NCBI RefSeq assembly: GCF_029167645.1
Contig: NZ_CP119147.1
Coordinates: 4,420,501 to 4,484,500, forward strand
DNA: 64,000 bases
Reading direction: 5' to 3'
DNA from: Streptomyces sp. AM 2-1-1
Lineage (GTDB): Bacteria; Actinomycetota; Actinomycetes; Streptomycetales; Streptomycetaceae
Positions 45,152-53,364 of this stretch are shown in pieces (the first letter of the stretch is position 1; every line of letters begins with the position of its first letter). The notes under the pieces were generated by a model that had not been told where the DNA came from, did no database searches, and saw only the letters and a program-made list of their open reading frames with translations. A program made the translations under genes and the position numbers.

Positions 45152-45518
45152 GGATGCGGTGGTCCTCGGCATCGGTGGTGCGCGTGGGGGTTGCGGTGCC
45201 CGGCAGGTCCGCACGGACGCGCCTGAACGGCGGTCTCGCGCGCGGGGCGGTGGAGGTCCGTGGCGTCCGGCCGCGGCCGTGCCCGCTGGGGGCAGAGGCG
45301 CGGAAGGCGCGGGATCAGGGCGTGGGCGCTGATCGGTGCCGGAGCCGCGAGGGCGTCAACAGCAGCGACAGCTGGAACAGCAACAGCGGGCCTGGACAGC
45401 GGTGCGGAACCCACGGAGGTGGGAGGCGTACATCGCGACGGTCGCTGGCATGGTGCCAAGGAGACCGGCTCCCTCCCCGCGCTGTCAACTCGGCGTCCCC
45501 TTTGGCGGCAATGTTTCA

Positions 45519-45564
45519 CCCCCACCGGTCGGCAGATCAGCAGAAAGGTTTGTGCACCGGTGGG
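45519..45564. repeat. Wide-spaced perfect inverted repeat upstream of whiB
   Basis: CCCCACCGGT (45519-45528) and ACCGGTGGGG (45555-45564), a perfect 10-bp pair separated by 26 nt. The wide, AT-rich spacing suits a DNA-binding site or an extended hairpin. Confidence 0.5.
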
Positions 45565-45678
45565 GCGGGACAGGTGGCGCATCGTCCGGACATCCGAACC
45601 CCGCTGACGGTCTGTGACTCGTCTGTGATCTTGGTCGCTTCGGTGATCGAATCGAACCGGCCCGGAAGTTCCGCCCGT

Positions 45679-45709
45679 CTCACTCGTTGAGAAGGGGGGA
45701 ACGAGTGAG
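45679..45709. repeat. Hairpin/inverted repeat upstream of whiB
   Basis: CTCACTCGTT (45679-45688) and AACGAGTGAG (45700-45709), a perfect 10-bp pair around an 11-nt loop containing six G residues. Both arms contain the half-site CACTC/GAGTG, so it may bind a regulator. Confidence 0.55.
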
Positions 45710-45804
45710 CCCTAGGCATATGTCAGGTTTTTTGGCGATTTGGTAACCTTCCGCGTATGTTTGGTTCCGCAGAGTGAATACCAGGGCCAATAGCAGGAGC
45801 TCGC

Positions 45805-45834
45805 TTGACCGGCCCGGAGCTACACACTTGTAAT
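45805..45834 (+). promoter_or_regulatory. Putative whiB promoter
   Basis: TTGACC (45805-45810), an 18-nt spacer, then TGTAAT (45829-45834): 5 of 6 matches to each box. Transcription would begin near 45840, giving a leader of about 70 nt ending in GAGGGG before the ATG. It is the best housekeeping-type promoter in the window. Confidence 0.7.
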
Positions 45835-45862
45835 TTCACTCGTGTTGTTCGGCCGCACGGAG

Positions 45863-45875
45863 AGTGACGGTCACG
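45863..45875 (+). promoter_or_regulatory. BldD-like binding site in the whiB leader
   Basis: AGTGACGGTCACG contains the palindrome GTGAC-G-GTCAC and fits the BldD half sites AGTGA and TCAC. It lies ~25-35 nt downstream of the predicted start. BldD is known to repress many developmental genes, whiB among them in chromatin studies as I remember. Confidence 0.6.
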
Positions 45876-45909
45876 TCACGGGGACGCGAGAGACAGACGA
45901 GGGGCGCAC

Positions 45910-46173
45910 ATGACCGAGCTGTTCCAGCAACTGCTGGTCGAGGACGCGGACGAGGAACTCGGCTGGCAGGAGCGCGCACTGTGCGCCCAGACCGATCCCG
46001 AGTCCTTCTTCCCGGAGAAGGGCGGATCGACCCGGGAGGCCAAGAAGGTCTGCCTCGCCTGCGAGGTGCGCTCCGAATGCCTGGAGTACGCCCTGTCGAA
46101 CGACGAGCGCTTCGGCATCTGGGGCGGGCTCTCCGAGCGGGAGCGGCGGCGCCTGAAGAAGGCCGCGATCTGA
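45910..46173 (+). CDS. whiB: Developmental regulator WhiB (Wbl family)
   Basis: 87 residues. The four iron-sulfur cysteines are Cys25, Cys48, Cys51 and Cys57 (C-x22-C-x2-C-x5-C), followed by the Wbl turn GIWGG at 69-73 and the basic tail LSERERRRLKKAA. WhiB binds the primary sigma factor and works together with WhiA to switch growing aerial hyphae to sporulation septation; WhiB2 is the mycobacterial counterpart. Near-identity of this sequence to streptomycete WhiB and the location beside fbiAB and manB support the name. GAGGGG precedes the ATG. It is preceded by a large, complex control region. Confidence 0.96.
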   Translation: MTELFQQLLVEDADEELGWQERALCAQTDPESFFPEKGGSTREAKKVCLACEVRSECLEYALSNDERFGIWGGLSERERRRLKKAAI

Positions 46174-47056
46174 CGGGTACGGACCCGGACCCCCCTTCTC
46201 CCCGTGAACCGGTGAACTCCGCAGGCGTTCTCCCCACGACCGACGGAGATCCCGGGCGGCGATCAGGTCGGACCCGCTGCGTGGGACCGGCGCCGTGAAC
46301 ACCCCGTGCTCCGAGCGCCTGACGCCGTGAACGCCTGGTGCTATGAACGCCTGGTGCCTTGAACGCCCGACGCCTTGAACGTCCGGTGCTCTGAGCGCCC
46401 GGTGGCCTTGACCGCCCGACGCACTGACTGACGGCCCGGCGGCCTCGCCCCTGAACCGCAGCCCTTCATGGCGTGGTGCCCGGCCCGCACCCGCACGGTG
46501 TCCAGTCGTCGGCAGGCCGTCCCCCGTGCCGCACCTCCGTCTCTTTGCTCCGTCCGCTCCGTCCCCCTCCACCACCCCGTCGTACCGCCTGCTCCGCGCC
46601 GCTCCCGCAGTGGGGCGCCCCGCGCCCTGCGGCCCGTCGCCCTTCCCGTACGGCCCCTCGCACCATTCCCGGACCGGACCGACGGCCCGTGGTCCGTGCC
46701 CCTCGCCGGGGGCCGCCGCGGGCCGTCGGTCCGTCCGCCCCGCCGCCGGCCCCGCCGCCGCACCGGCCGTCCCGAGCGGCGACGCCCTCTCCCACCCGCC
46801 GCAGCGGGGGAGTACGGAGAACGGCGCCGGGCGGTCCGGCCTCCGCGCCGGCGGCTGCGCGGCCCGCTTCCCGGGCGCCCCGCCGCGCGGGGTACGGCCC
46901 GGGTTTCACCCGCTCGGCGCCACCGCCCGCGATCCGTACCGTTAGTGTGGGGCCCCGTCCGAGACGCGCCAACGCCCCGCCGGGGCGCGCGTGTACACCG
47001 ATGCAGCCTCACCGGGGGGAACGCCCCCGGAACCCGGCCGGAGGGCCCGTACCTCG
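46174..47056. other. Long intergenic region between whiB and the large glycosyltransferase
   Basis: 883 bp. It begins with the 16-nt repeat array (46297-46425). The remainder, ~46430-46940, is open in several frames on both strands, but the frames are Pro/Arg/Ala-rich, lack ribosome sites and show no family pattern. TAGTGT near 46943 may be part of the promoter for the glycosyltransferase. I see no gene here. Confidence 0.55.
46297..46425. repeat. Eight tandem copies of a 16-nt repeat downstream of whiB
   Basis: Units start at 46297, 46313, 46329, 46345, 46361, 46377, 46393 (17 nt) and 46410. Consensus is GARCGCCYGRYGCCTT, for example GAACGCCTGGTGCCTT at 46345. The copies differ at 2-6 positions. 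They are not translated by any supported gene. Confidence 0.85.
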
Positions 47057-50000
47057 ATGTCCGTGCAGAGTCACCCGGCGGCGCCGAACGCGGCCGCCGC
47101 CGCCCCCGAATTCCCCCGGCACGTCGTCACCGCCGTGCTCGTCTCCCACGACGGCGCGCGCTGGCTGCCCGACGCGCTCGCGGGGCTGCTCGGGCAGGAA
47201 CGCCCCGTACAGAACGCCGTCGCCGCCGACACCGGCAGCGCCGACGACTCCGCGCGGCTCGTCACCGAGGCGCTGGGCGGCGACCGCGTCCTGCACCTCG
47301 CGCGCCGCACCGGCTTCGGCGCCGCCGTGGAGGAAGCGGTACGCACCGCCGGCGTGCTGACCGCGGACGACCTGCCGTACCTCAAGCGCCCCAGCGGCTG
47401 GGACCCCGTCACCAGGACCTGGCGCGACGACACCTACGACCTGCCGGAACTCCCGTACGGCGAACCCGTCCAGTGGCTCTGGCTGCTGCACGACGACTGC
47501 GCGCCCGAGCCCGACGCGCTCGGCGAACTGCTGCGCGTCGTCGACACCGACCCGCACGCGGCGATCGTCGGACCCAAGCTGCGCGGCTGGTACGACCGCC
47601 GCCAACTGCTCGAGGTCGGCGTCTCCATCGCCAACAGCGGCCGCCGCTGGACCGCGCTCGACCGGCGCGAGCAGGACCAGGGCCAGCACGACCAGGTCCG
47701 TACCGTCCTCTCCGTCTCCTCCGCCGGCATGCTGGTGCGGCGCGACGTCTGGGAAGAGCTCGGCGGCTTCGACCGCAGGCTCCCCCTGATGCGCGACGAC
47801 GTGGACCTCTGCTGGCGCGCCCACCTGGCCGGCCACCGGGTGCTCGTCGCCCCGGACGCCGTGCTGCGGCACGCCGAAGCGGCCGCCCGCGAACGCCGCC
47901 CCATCGACTGCGCCGGACGCTCGGTCGTCGGCCCGCACCGGGTCGACAAGGCCGGCGCCGTCTACGCGATGCTCGTCAACAGCCCGGTCAAGAAGCTCCC
48001 CTGGGTGCTGCTCCGCCTCGTCGTCGGCACCCTGCTCCGCACCCTCGCCTACCTCGTCGGCAAGGTTCCCGGACAGGCGCTCGACGAGGTCACCGGCCTC
48101 GTCGGCACCCTGCTGCGGCCGGGCAGGATCATGGCCGCCCGCCGCGCCCGCGGCAAGGGCGCCGTCGACCCGGCCGAACTCCGCTCCCTCTTCCCGCCGC
48201 CCGGCGCCACCGTCCGCGCCACCGTCGAACAGGTCGCCGGCAACTTCGGCACCCGCGCCGACGCCGACGCCGCCGGCGGCTCCCGGCACGGAGCCGTCGA
48301 GTCCGGACCCGGCGGCGACGACGCGGACTTCCTGGAGATCGAGCAGTTCGCCCGGCTCAAGCGGATCGGCCGCAAGCCCGGCCCCGTCCTCTTCGCCCTG
48401 CTGCTCCTCGTCTCGCTGCTCGCCTGCCGCGGCCTGCTCGGCGGCGGCGCGCTCGCCGGCGGGGCCCTGCTGCCCGCGCCCGGCTCCGTGTCCGACCTGT
48501 GGGGACGGTTCGCCGACGGCTGGCACCCGGTCGTCACCGGGTCCACCGAAGCCGCCCCGCCCTACCTCGGCGTGCTCGCCGCGCTCGCGGCCCTCTTCTT
48601 CGGATCCACCAACCTCGCCCTCACCGTGCTGCTCGTCTGCTCGGTGCCGCTGGCCGGACTCACGGCGTACTTCGCGTCCCGGCCGCTCATCGAGTCGCGA
48701 CTGCTCCGGGCCTGGGCGAGCGTCGCCTACGCCTTCCTGCCGGCCGTCACCGGTGCACTCGCCACCGGACGGGTGGGCACCGCCGTGCTCGCCGTGCTGC
48801 TTCCGCTGATGGCCCGAACCGCGGTCCTGGCCCACGGGCTGCGGGGCGACGGACGGGCCCGGGGCAGCTGGCGGGCCACCTGGGCCTTCACCCTGCTGCT
48901 CACCTTCGCCACCGCGTTCACCCCGGTCGTGTGGCCGCTCGCCGTCGTCCTCGGGGTGGGCGTCCTCGCCCTGCGCCGCCGGGACCTCGCCGCGTACGGC
49001 CTCCGGTTCGTCGCCACCGTCGGCACCCCTCTGCTGGTGCTCGCACCCTGGTCGCTGACCCTGCTGAGCAGCCCGTCCGACCTGCTGCGCGAGGCGGGCC
49101 GGGACCTCGGTGAAGGCACCGCGTCCGCGGTGGATCTGCTCTCCCTCAGCCCCGGCGGCCCCAACGGCACCGGCTCCGTCCTCTTCTTCGGCATCGTCCT
49201 CGCGGCCCTCGCCGCCCTGCTGCGCGGTGAACGCCGGACCGCGATCCACGCCTCCTGGGCGGCCGCCCTCGCCGGCCTGCTCTTCGCGGGCCTCGTCAAC
49301 GGCACCACCTGGGCCGGTCCCGCCACCCTCGTCTACGGCGCCGCCCTGATCACCGCAGCCCTGCTCGGCGCGGACGGGGCGCGGATCCGGGTCGCCGCGC
49401 TCAGCTTCGGCTGGCGGCAGCCGGTGGCCGCGCTGATCGCCCTCGCCGCCGCCGCCGCACCCGTCCTCGCCGCTCTCGGCTGGATGGCCGGCGGCGCCTC
49501 CGGGCCGCTGGAGCGTCGCGACCCGGTGCAGGTGCCGGCCTTCGTCGCGGAGGAGAGCGGTACGCCCGACCAGCCGCGCACCCTCGTGCTCGGCGGCACC
49601 TCGGCCGGCTCGGTCTCGTACACCCTGGTCCGCGGCTCGGGCGCCCGGCTCGGCGACGCCGAGCTGACCGGGGCGGCCGGCAGCAGCGGCCCCCTCGACA
49701 AGGTCGTCGCCAACCTGGTCGCAGGCTCCGGCGCCGACCAGGGCCACCAGCTCAGCGGTTTCGCGGTGCGGTACGTCCTCGTACGCGACGGCGCTCCGCG
49801 CGAGATGAGCCGGGTGCTCGACGCGACCCCCGGACTCAGCCGCCTCAGTCAGCTCGACGGCAGCGCGCTCTGGCGGGTGGACCAGGAGGCGGCCCGGGTC
49901 ATGATCGTGCCGGCGTCCGGTGACGCCGAGGGAGTGGCGGTCCCCTCGGGACCCGTCGAGTCCCACACCACGGTCCCGGCGGGCGAGAACGGCCGGGTGC

Positions 50001-50953
50001 TCCGCCTCGCCGACGCCGCCGACCCCGGCTGGCTCGCCACCCTGGACGGCAAGCCGCTCACCCGCAAGACCGTCGACGGCTGGGCACAGGGCTTCGAACT
50101 GCCCGCGAACGGCGGCCGGTTCGACCTCACGTACGACACCCCACTCACGCACTCCGCGTGGATCTGGGCACAGATCGGGCTCGTCGTCGTCCTGGTGGTC
50201 ATGGCCCTGCCGGGCCGCCGCCGCGAGATCGACGACGACCTCCCCGAGGACGCCGAGGCCGAGGCCGCGGCCGCCGCGGAGGCGGCCGAGGGCGACGGCC
50301 GCCGGGCCCGCAGGCTCCGCGCCGCCGCCGAGGCGGAAGCGGCGGCAGCCGCCGCTTCCGCCGAGCCGCGGACGCCGTCCGACGAGCCCGGGACGGACGG
50401 CGGCTTCGCCGGGAACACCCCGGCCGCCCCGGAGCCGTACGCCCCCGCGCAGGCGGAGGACGGTCCGTACACCCCGCAGGCGGAGGACGGTTCGTACGGC
50501 GACGCGCGGGCCGAGGACGGCTCGTACGCCCAGGCTCCGGCCGAGGACGGCTCGTACGCCGCGATCCCGCAGCAGCAGTACGCCGAGTGGGACGGGCAGC
50601 AGTACCAGCAGGCCGCTTACCCGCCCTACCAGGCCGAGCAGTACCCGGCCCAGGACCAGGACGGGACCGGGCAGTACGGCTCCGTCGAGCAGTACCCGGC
50701 GGAGCCGTACACGACGGAGCAGTACCAGCAGGCGGAGCAGCAGTACCCGCCGCAGATCCCCGTCTACGACCCGTACGGCTACGGGCAGCAGGAGCAGCAA
50801 CAACAGCAGCAGGGTTACGAGACCCAGGCTCCGTACGACCCCTACGCGGGCCGGCAGTACGGCGTCCCCGACACCGACGAGCAGGTCGACCCGAACGCCC
50901 CGGACCAGGCGCCGTGGCAGACCCGTAACGCATCGCGAGGCGAGTCCGAGTGA
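47057..50953 (+). CDS. Very large membrane glycosyltransferase (GT2) with Q/Y-rich C-terminal repeat tail
   Basis: 1298 residues. The GT2 domain (~22-290) shows VVTAVLVSHDGARWLPDAL, WLWLLHDDCAPEPDAL with an Asp pair for nucleotide-sugar binding, SSAGMLVRRDVWEELGGFD and MRDDVDLCWRAHLAGHRV. A hydrophilic linker follows, then about a dozen membrane helices (~440-810), a large extracytoplasmic domain (~820-1030), a last helix (~1035-1055, AWIWAQIGLVVVLVVMALPG), an Ala/Glu-rich helical stretch, and a ~200-residue tail with four AEDGSY/PY units and Gln/Tyr-rich runs. It probably adds sugar to a lipid-linked acceptor. ATG 47057, GGAGGG upstream. The stop overlaps the next GTG. Such multi-domain proteins are conserved in actinobacteria near whiB; the product is unknown. 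Confidence 0.85.
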   Translation: MSVQSHPAAPNAAAAAPEFPRHVVTAVLVSHDGARWLPDALAGLLGQERPVQNAVAADTGSADDSARLVTEALGGDRVLHLARRTGFGAAVEEAVRTAGVLTADDLPYLKRPSGWDPVTRTWRDDTYDLPELPYGEPVQWLWLLHDDCAPEPDALGELLRVVDTDPHAAIVGPKLRGWYDRRQLLEVGVSIANSGRRWTALDRREQDQGQHDQVRTVLSVSSAGMLVRRDVWEELGGFDRRLPLMRDDVDLCWRAHLAGHRVLVAPDAVLRHAEAAARERRPIDCAGRSVVGPHRVDKAGAVYAMLVNSPVKKLPWVLLRLVVGTLLRTLAYLVGKVPGQALDEVTGLVGTLLRPGRIMAARRARGKGAVDPAELRSLFPPPGATVRATVEQVAGNFGTRADADAAGGSRHGAVESGPGGDDADFLEIEQFARLKRIGRKPGPVLFALLLLVSLLACRGLLGGGALAGGALLPAPGSVSDLWGRFADGWHPVVTGSTEAAPPYLGVLAALAALFFGSTNLALTVLLVCSVPLAGLTAYFASRPLIESRLLRAWASVAYAFLPAVTGALATGRVGTAVLAVLLPLMARTAVLAHGLRGDGRARGSWRATWAFTLLLTFATAFTPVVWPLAVVLGVGVLALRRRDLAAYGLRFVATVGTPLLVLAPWSLTLLSSPSDLLREAGRDLGEGTASAVDLLSLSPGGPNGTGSVLFFGIVLAALAALLRGERRTAIHASWAAALAGLLFAGLVNGTTWAGPATLVYGAALITAALLGADGARIRVAALSFGWRQPVAALIALAAAAAPVLAALGWMAGGASGPLERRDPVQVPAFVAEESGTPDQPRTLVLGGTSAGSVSYTLVRGSGARLGDAELTGAAGSSGPLDKVVANLVAGSGADQGHQLSGFAVRYVLVRDGAPREMSRVLDATPGLSRLSQLDGSALWRVDQEAARVMIVPASGDAEGVAVPSGPVESHTTVPAGENGRVLRLADAADPGWLATLDGKPLTRKTVDGWAQGFELPANGGRFDLTYDTPLTHSAWIWAQIGLVVVLVVMALPGRRREIDDDLPEDAEAEAAAAAEAAEGDGRRARRLRAAAEAEAAAAAASAEPRTPSDEPGTDGGFAGNTPAAPEPYAPAQAEDGPYTPQAEDGSYGDARAEDGSYAQAPAEDGSYAAIPQQQYAEWDGQQYQQAAYPPYQAEQYPAQDQDGTGQYGSVEQYPAEPYTTEQYQQAEQQYPPQIPVYDPYGYGQQEQQQQQQGYETQAPYDPYAGRQYGVPDTDEQVDPNAPDQAPWQTRNASRGESE

Positions 50954-52503
50954 AGTCCACACCCCTGTCCCTCATCGCGGGCGCCGTCGCCCTCGCCGCC
51001 GTCACCGGCTTCGCCGCGCTCAACGCGCCCGGCGACACCGCACCGGAGAAGGCCCGGGCCGCCTCCCGGCTGCCCGTCGAGCGGTCCAGCCTGCTCTGCC
51101 CGGCGCCCAGCGACTCCGAGCTCGCCGCCACCGCGTACACCTCCTTCACCCCGGCCGGGAAGGGGGCGGGCGGGGAGTCGGCGGCCGAGCTGACCGAGGC
51201 CCTGCCCACCACCGACACCGCCACCGAGAAGCCCGAGAAGCCCGAGAAGCCCGGAAAGAACGGGACGACGGAGAAGACCGACCGGGCCGGCGCGGGCAAG
51301 GCCGCGAAGCCGGTCGTCGCTCTGAAGGAGCCCGGGAAGCCCGTCACGGCCGAAGCGGAGGGCGGCGACGCCCCCGCGCTCGTCGGCACCGCCACCGGCG
51401 CGCTCGCCCCCGGCTGGAGCACGCAGCAGACCACCTCGGTCACCGCTGGCACCACCCGCGGGCTGCTCGGCGTCAGCTGCACCGCGCCCGACACGGAATT
51501 CTGGTTCCCCGGGGTCAGCACCGCCGCGAAGGAGCAGGACTACATCCACCTCACCAACCCGGACGACAGCGCGGCCGTCGCCGACATCCAGCTCTTCGGG
51601 CCGGACGGCGACCTCAAGGCGGACGTGGGCGACGGGATCACCGTCCCGGCGCGCTCCAGCGTGGCGATGCTGCTCTCCACCCTCACCGAGCAGGCCGTCG
51701 ACGACGTCACCGCGCACGTCACCACCCGCAGCGGCCGGGTCGGCGCGGTGGTCCGGGGATCCGAGGAGGACGCCGGAAGCGACTGGCTGACCGCCTCCGC
51801 GGACCCCGCAGCCACCGTGGTCATGCCCGGCATCCCCGCCGACGCCACCTCGGTCCGGCTGATCGCGTTCGCGCCCGGTGAGGACGACGCCGACCTCCAG
51901 GTGCAGCTGGCCGGGAAGTCGGCGACCTTCTCCCCGGCGGGCAACGACACCCTGCACCTCAAGTCCGGGATGACCGCCGGTGTCGACCTGAAGAACGTCA
52001 CCCGCGAGGAGCCCGGCTCGCTGCGGCTGACGCCGTCGGACGGTGGCCGGTCCACCCCGATCGTGGCCGCGCTGCGGGTGGTGCGGGGTACGGGCTCCTC
52101 GCAGGAGATCGCGTACATCCCGGCCACCCGGCCGGTAGCGGCGCGGGCGAGCGTCGCCGACAACCGTGCCAAGGGCTCGACCCTCTCGCTCGTCGCGCCC
52201 GGCGCCACCGCCCAGGTGAAGGTGACCGCCTCGGCGGGCAGCGAGGGCGGCGAACAGACCGTCAAGTCCTACACGGTCAAGGGCGGTACGACGCTCGCGT
52301 TCAGCCCGCCCGTCCCCGCCGGGCTGAAGGGCACGTACGCGTTGACGGTGGAGACCGTGTCGGGCGGTCCGGTCTACGCCGCCCGCACGCTCGCGCTCCC
52401 GGAGGACGGCGTGCGGATGTTCACCGTGCAGACCCTGCCGGACGACCGGGGCACGGTGGAAGTACCGGCCGCGGTGCAGGACCTGACGGTCCTGGACGAC
52501 TGA
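50950..52503 (+). CDS. DUF5719 secreted/anchored protein coupled to the glycosyltransferase
   Basis: 517 residues. An N-terminal hydrophobic segment (LSLIAGAVALAAVTGFAALN) acts as signal peptide or anchor. Then a Lys/Glu/Pro-rich stretch (~95-120, KPEKPEKPGKN), and a beta-rich region ~150-510 with two or more repeated sandwich-like units (TTSVTAGTTRGLLGVSC, FWFPGVSTAAKEQDYIHLTN, DIQLFGPDGDL). The fold pattern matches DUF5719 only; no catalytic residues are evident. Its GTG overlaps the stop of the glycosyltransferase by 4 nt, so it is made in step with it. I infer an envelope partner for the glycan product. Confidence 0.8.
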   Translation: MKSTPLSLIAGAVALAAVTGFAALNAPGDTAPEKARAASRLPVERSSLLCPAPSDSELAATAYTSFTPAGKGAGGESAAELTEALPTTDTATEKPEKPEKPGKNGTTEKTDRAGAGKAAKPVVALKEPGKPVTAEAEGGDAPALVGTATGALAPGWSTQQTTSVTAGTTRGLLGVSCTAPDTEFWFPGVSTAAKEQDYIHLTNPDDSAAVADIQLFGPDGDLKADVGDGITVPARSSVAMLLSTLTEQAVDDVTAHVTTRSGRVGAVVRGSEEDAGSDWLTASADPAATVVMPGIPADATSVRLIAFAPGEDDADLQVQLAGKSATFSPAGNDTLHLKSGMTAGVDLKNVTREEPGSLRLTPSDGGRSTPIVAALRVVRGTGSSQEIAYIPATRPVAARASVADNRAKGSTLSLVAPGATAQVKVTASAGSEGGEQTVKSYTVKGGTTLAFSPPVPAGLKGTYALTVETVSGGPVYAARTLALPEDGVRMFTVQTLPDDRGTVEVPAAVQDLTVLDD

Positions 52504-52566
52504 TCAGCCGCCGGCGCTCGAGGGCGGCAGGCACGACGGCGGCAGGCACGACGGCAGGCACGCCGG

Positions 52567-52599
52567 CGGTACGGGCAGGGCTCATTCCTGCCCGTACCG
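52567..52599. terminator. Bidirectional terminator overlapping the zincin gene end
   Basis: The arms CGGTACGGGCAGG and CCTGCCCGTACCG pair perfectly over 13 bp with a 7-nt loop. The hairpin contains the stop codon and final codons of the leftward gene. Short direct repeats of GGCGGCAGGCACGAC lie just before it (52523-52560). Confidence 0.75.
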
Positions 52600-53010
52600 C
52601 GGGTCCACGGACTCGGGGGAGAGCCCCAGCAGCTCCGCGACCTGCTCCACCACGACCTCGTGCACCAGCAGCGCCCGCTCGTCGCGGCTCTTCGACCGGA
52701 TCTCGACGGGCCGCCGGTAGACGATGATCTGCGCGGGCTGCCCCTTCGTCGCCGAGACCGCGCGACCCAGCGGCACCGTGTCCTCGGCCGTCGCCGGTAC
52801 CTCCAGAACCACGAAGTCCACTTCGGCCAGTTGCGGCCAGCGCCGCTCCAGGCGCTCCACCGAGTCCTGCACGAGGTCGCGGAAGGTCTCCGCGCGGCTC
52901 ACCGACAGCGGCACCTGCGGAGGCGCCAACGGCCCGCGCATGCCCCGGCCGTGCCGGTCGCGGCGCCGGGGCCGGGGGTCGGGAGTGGGCGGAGGTACGG
53001 GACTGTCCAT
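52582..53010 (-). CDS. Zincin-like metallopeptidase family protein with degenerate metal motif
   Basis: 142 residues. The actinobacterial metallopeptidase family (PF06262-like) that normally has HExxH. Here the motif reads H117-E118-V-V-V121 (LVHEVVVEQVAELLG), so the second zinc-binding His is Val. A basic ~30-residue N-terminal tail precedes the fold. Activity as a peptidase is doubtful. ATG 53010 is used; the codon before it is GTG, and TACGCT ends 6 nt upstream of that GTG, so a leaderless start at 53013 is possible. It is convergent with the DUF5719 gene and divergent from the DUF3499 gene. Its mycobacterial counterpart has the same neighbours. Confidence 0.8.
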   Translation of the reverse strand: MDSPVPPPTPDPRPRRRDRHGRGMRGPLAPPQVPLSVSRAETFRDLVQDSVERLERRWPQLAEVDFVVLEVPATAEDTVPLGRAVSATKGQPAQIIVYRRPVEIRSKSRDERALLVHEVVVEQVAELLGLSPESVDPRYGQE

Positions 53011-53364
53011 CACCGACGCAGCGTAACCCTCCGGGTGCGGGCGGCCCGTCGCCCGGCCCCGGGACGGCCACGCGTCCCCGGCGCGTTCTCCGGAGAGCTT
53101 CCGCGCCCCAGATTTTCGGCCAAGGTTGAGTGACTTCCGGCCCACCCGCGATCGCCGGACCCTCACTCCGCGCCCTCCCGCTCACCACGGGACGCCCACA
53201 CGCCCACACAAACGGAACCGCCGTGACCAGCCGCTCTCCCCTCGGTTCCGGAGCGGGAACGCCGGCGGGAGAACCGCGGCGGGCACGGGGCTTTGACGAC
53301 ACGGTGGCCCGAGCGGGGGGAGAGTCGTCGCAGCCCGCTCAAGAGTGCGGTACCGTCCAACCTC
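53011..53364. other. Divergent region between the zincin and DUF3499 genes
   Basis: 354 bp with no supported gene. Leftward TACGCT (53025-53020) and rightward TACCGT (53351-53356) are -10-like boxes close to the respective starts, hinting that both transcripts are leaderless. Confidence 0.5.

Larger units (their letters stand above)
45152..45909. other. Large divergent regulatory region between cysteine dioxygenase and whiB
   Basis: 758 bp with no supported gene. The part from about 45590 to 45850 is much AT-richer than its surroundings, as expected for a complex promoter. It holds two long inverted repeats (45519-45564, 45679-45709), a strong promoter (45805-45834) and a BldD-like site (45863-45875). 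Two whiB promoters were described in S. coelicolor, and the long region fits that. Confidence 0.65.

Noticed and set aside
46297..46425. CRISPR array
   Set aside because: The units are contiguous 16-mers without spacers, and no cas genes are present.
46430..46945. Possible gene between the whiB repeat array and the glycosyltransferase
   Set aside because: Only Pro/Arg-rich frames on both strands, without ribosome site or recognisable domain.
47009..50962. A minus-strand open frame of ~1300 codons opposite the glycosyltransferase
   Set aside because: Composition is Gly/Glu/Arg/Val-rich as expected from antisense high-GC coding; the plus strand has clear GT2 and membrane motifs.
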